Positions 63,067 to 64,000 of a stretch of DNA of 64,000 bases are shown here, in pieces. The notes beneath the pieces were generated by a model. The model searched no databases and was not told the DNA's origin. It saw only the letters and a list, made by a program, of their open reading frames with translations. The stretch's first letter is position 1; every line of letters begins with the position of its first letter. The DNA comes from Clostridium weizhouense (GTDB lineage: Bacteria > Bacillota > Clostridia > Clostridiales > Clostridiaceae), in assembly GCF_019431045.1 (NCBI RefSeq), contig NZ_JAHXPT010000001.1:372001-436000 (forward strand). The letters run 5' to 3'. The position numbers and the translations under genes are program-made.

Positions 63067-63096
63067 TAAAAAAACCCTGATGTAAAAACATCAGGG
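63067..63096 (-). terminator. Riboswitch-controlled terminator
   Basis: Stem CCCTGATGT (63075-63083) with ACATCAGGG (63088-63096), then eight-base T tract on the minus strand. It lies about 45 bases past the FMN aptamer and 195 bases before ribU; FMN binding should favour it. Confidence 0.9.
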
Positions 63097-63138
63097 CATG
63101 TACTCAAACAAATAAGAATATAAAACTCTTAATTCCTA

Positions 63139-63252
63139 ATAGGTTACCTTCTTTCATCCAGACTATACTGTTGGCTTCGGAATTACACCGAATCTGCTTA
63201 AACTAAGCTCGCGGGCTGTACCGCCAGTAGGGATTTTCACCCTGCCCTGAAG
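63139..63252 (-). promoter_or_regulatory. FMN riboswitch (RFN element)
   Basis: The minus strand carries the conserved RFN blocks in order: AGGGCAGGGTGAAAATCCCT, GGCGGTACAGCCCGCGAGC, the variable GATTCGGTGTAATTCCGAA arm, GCCAACAGTATAGTCTGGAT and GAAAGAAGG. All match the six-stem aptamer. It senses FMN and shuts off ribU. Confidence 0.97.
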
Positions 63253-63280
63253 ATATATTTTTAATTTTCATTACATTTTT

Positions 63281-63309
63281 ATTATATAACTTTGTTATTA
63301 TTTTGACAA
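63281..63309 (-). promoter_or_regulatory. Sigma-A promoter of ribU
   Basis: Minus strand TTGTCA (63304-63309), 17-base spacer, TATAAT (63281-63286), about 20 bases before the riboswitch. Confidence 0.8.
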
Positions 63310-63432
63310 TACTTATATATTAATTAAAATTTTCTCATTTAAATGTAGACTCTCTTTTAAATGAATCTTTATACTACAATATAAACACTACTTTAAAACA
63401 TAGCGTAATTTTAAAATAATAACTTATTTTTA

Positions 63433-64000
63433 TTATTCAGTTATATTTACCATCCATTTCTTAGAATACATTAATTTAAGTCCAATTATTAATCTTGCAA
63501 GTTCCTCACTTGATAATAGTAAGTAAACCCATTGTATAGGTAATTTAAAAACAAATGCTGCTATAAATCCCATTGGAACACCTATTCCCCAAGTTCCAAA
63601 CATATCTAAATATAAGGTATATTTAGTTTGTCCACCACTTCTTAAAATACCTCCTCCAATAATCATATTTGAAACCTTAACCCATAATACTATTGAAAAC
63701 ATTATTAGAAGTTTAATTGTATAATCCTTCAAATCATCAGATATATTAAATATAACTACATATAATTTAGATGATATTACTAATAAAACTCCAAAAATCA
63801 TTGAACCAACAAAACCTAGCTTAACAAATTTTTTCGAATATTTAAAAGCCTGTTCATTCTCATTCTTACCTAATTTATTTCCTACCATAATTCCTGCTGC
63901 AACACTAACCCCTGAGAAAAAGCCTATACTTAAATTTTGTATTGGATATGTTAATGTCATTGCAGCAACTTCCGATGTACCCATTCTTCCATATACAATA
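63433..64000 (-). CDS. MATE family efflux protein, C-terminal part, cut by window edge
   Basis: The frame is open from 64000; residues IVYGR precede the first internal Met (63984), so the true start lies outside. About 189 residues show the second half of a MATE transporter: GTSEVAAMTLTYPIQNLSIG, SVAAGIMVGNKLGKNENEQA, MIIGGGILRSGGQTKYTLYL and WGIGVPMGFIAAFVF. It differs from the MATE protein at 42328 in sequence and regulation. Substrate unknown. Confidence 0.87.
   Translation of the reverse strand, partial: IVYGRMGTSEVAAMTLTYPIQNLSIGFFSGVSVAAGIMVGNKLGKNENEQAFKYSKKFVKLGFVGSMIFGVLLVISSKLYVVIFNISDDLKDYTIKLLIMFSIVLWVKVSNMIIGGGILRSGGQTKYTLYLDMFGTWGIGVPMGFIAAFVFKLPIQWVYLLLSSEELARLIIGLKLMYSKKWMVNITE

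Larger units (their letters stand above)
62871..63432. other. Region between ribU and the MATE gene
   Basis: Holds the FMN riboswitch, its terminator and promoter (listed separately). At 63367-63405 there is a solo family D end (TATACTACAATATAAACACT then ACTTTAAAACATAG) behind the MATE gene. A small AGATTATC-rich stretch precedes ribU. Confidence 0.6.

Overview
The window is low-GC (roughly 28%) DNA from a spore-forming anaerobe, almost certainly Clostridium sensu stricto (cluster I). Support comes from an alpha/beta-type SASP, SpoIVFA/SpoIVFB, two CsxC-like spore-surface proteins with a sigma-K-type promoter, the Mre/Min/RodA block, an FMN riboswitch in front of ribU, and codon use dominated by A/T. 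The species cannot be named from the sequence alone.

Layout. 1-668: 5' part of a B12-binding radical SAM gene running off the left edge. 1015-10162: a unit read leftwards that holds a solute-binding protein, fused permease, ATPase, MgtC-like protein, YesM-type histidine kinase and YesN-type regulator, followed by a Cof-type phosphatase. 10482-22615: the conserved cell-shape, division and sporulation block maf-radC-mreBCD-PBP2-minCDE-rodA-(mgsA remnant)-spoIVFA-spoIVFB. 22852-28785: SPOR protein, acetyltransferase, PepD, pyruvate kinase and an S1-like protein. 29408-31569: a rightward operon of a Ser/Thr-rich surface protein, PspA and a Cys-cluster protein. 31629-40504: CBS protein, DEDD exonuclease, membrane MutS homologue, ZnuA lipoprotein, SbcC/SbcD-like pair and SASP. 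40908-50505: tRNA-Trp, nitronate monooxygenase, MATE pump with MerR regulator, adenine deaminase, purine permease and a MutS2-like protein. 50998-56933: HAD protein and a sugar locus (fructokinase, VOC protein, sorbitol-type dehydrogenase, frameshifted PTS EIIC, ROK regulator). 57203-60145: tandem CsxC-like genes, a second identical tRNA-Trp and a ZnuA-like protein lacking its metal histidines. 60573-62180: tsaE-tsaB-rimI. 62280-63309: ribU with FMN riboswitch and promoter. 63433-64000: MATE protein cut by the right edge.

How the parts work together. MreBCD, PBP2 and RodA build the rod-shaped wall, and MinCDE places the septum. SpoIVFA/B process pro-sigma-K, and the sigma-K-type promoter at 57132 would be downstream of that switch. 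The transporter plus two-component unit probably senses and imports an anionic sugar or sugar phosphate, with MgtC linking it to phosphate or Mg homeostasis. Ade and the NCS2 permease form a purine salvage pair. TsaE/TsaB act in t6A tRNA modification.

Most unusual features: several families of short AT-rich inverted-repeat elements between genes, one of which supplies the stop codon of a MerR gene; a SbcC-like gene whose only sensible start is ATA or ATT; a C-terminal remnant of mgsA behind rodA; a frameshift at an A6/T6 run in the PTS gene, which also lacks EIIB; a ZnuA homologue without its histidine ligands; and a roughly 300-nt leader with an intrinsic terminator ahead of a MutS2-like gene. 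No phage, IS transposase or CRISPR array was seen.
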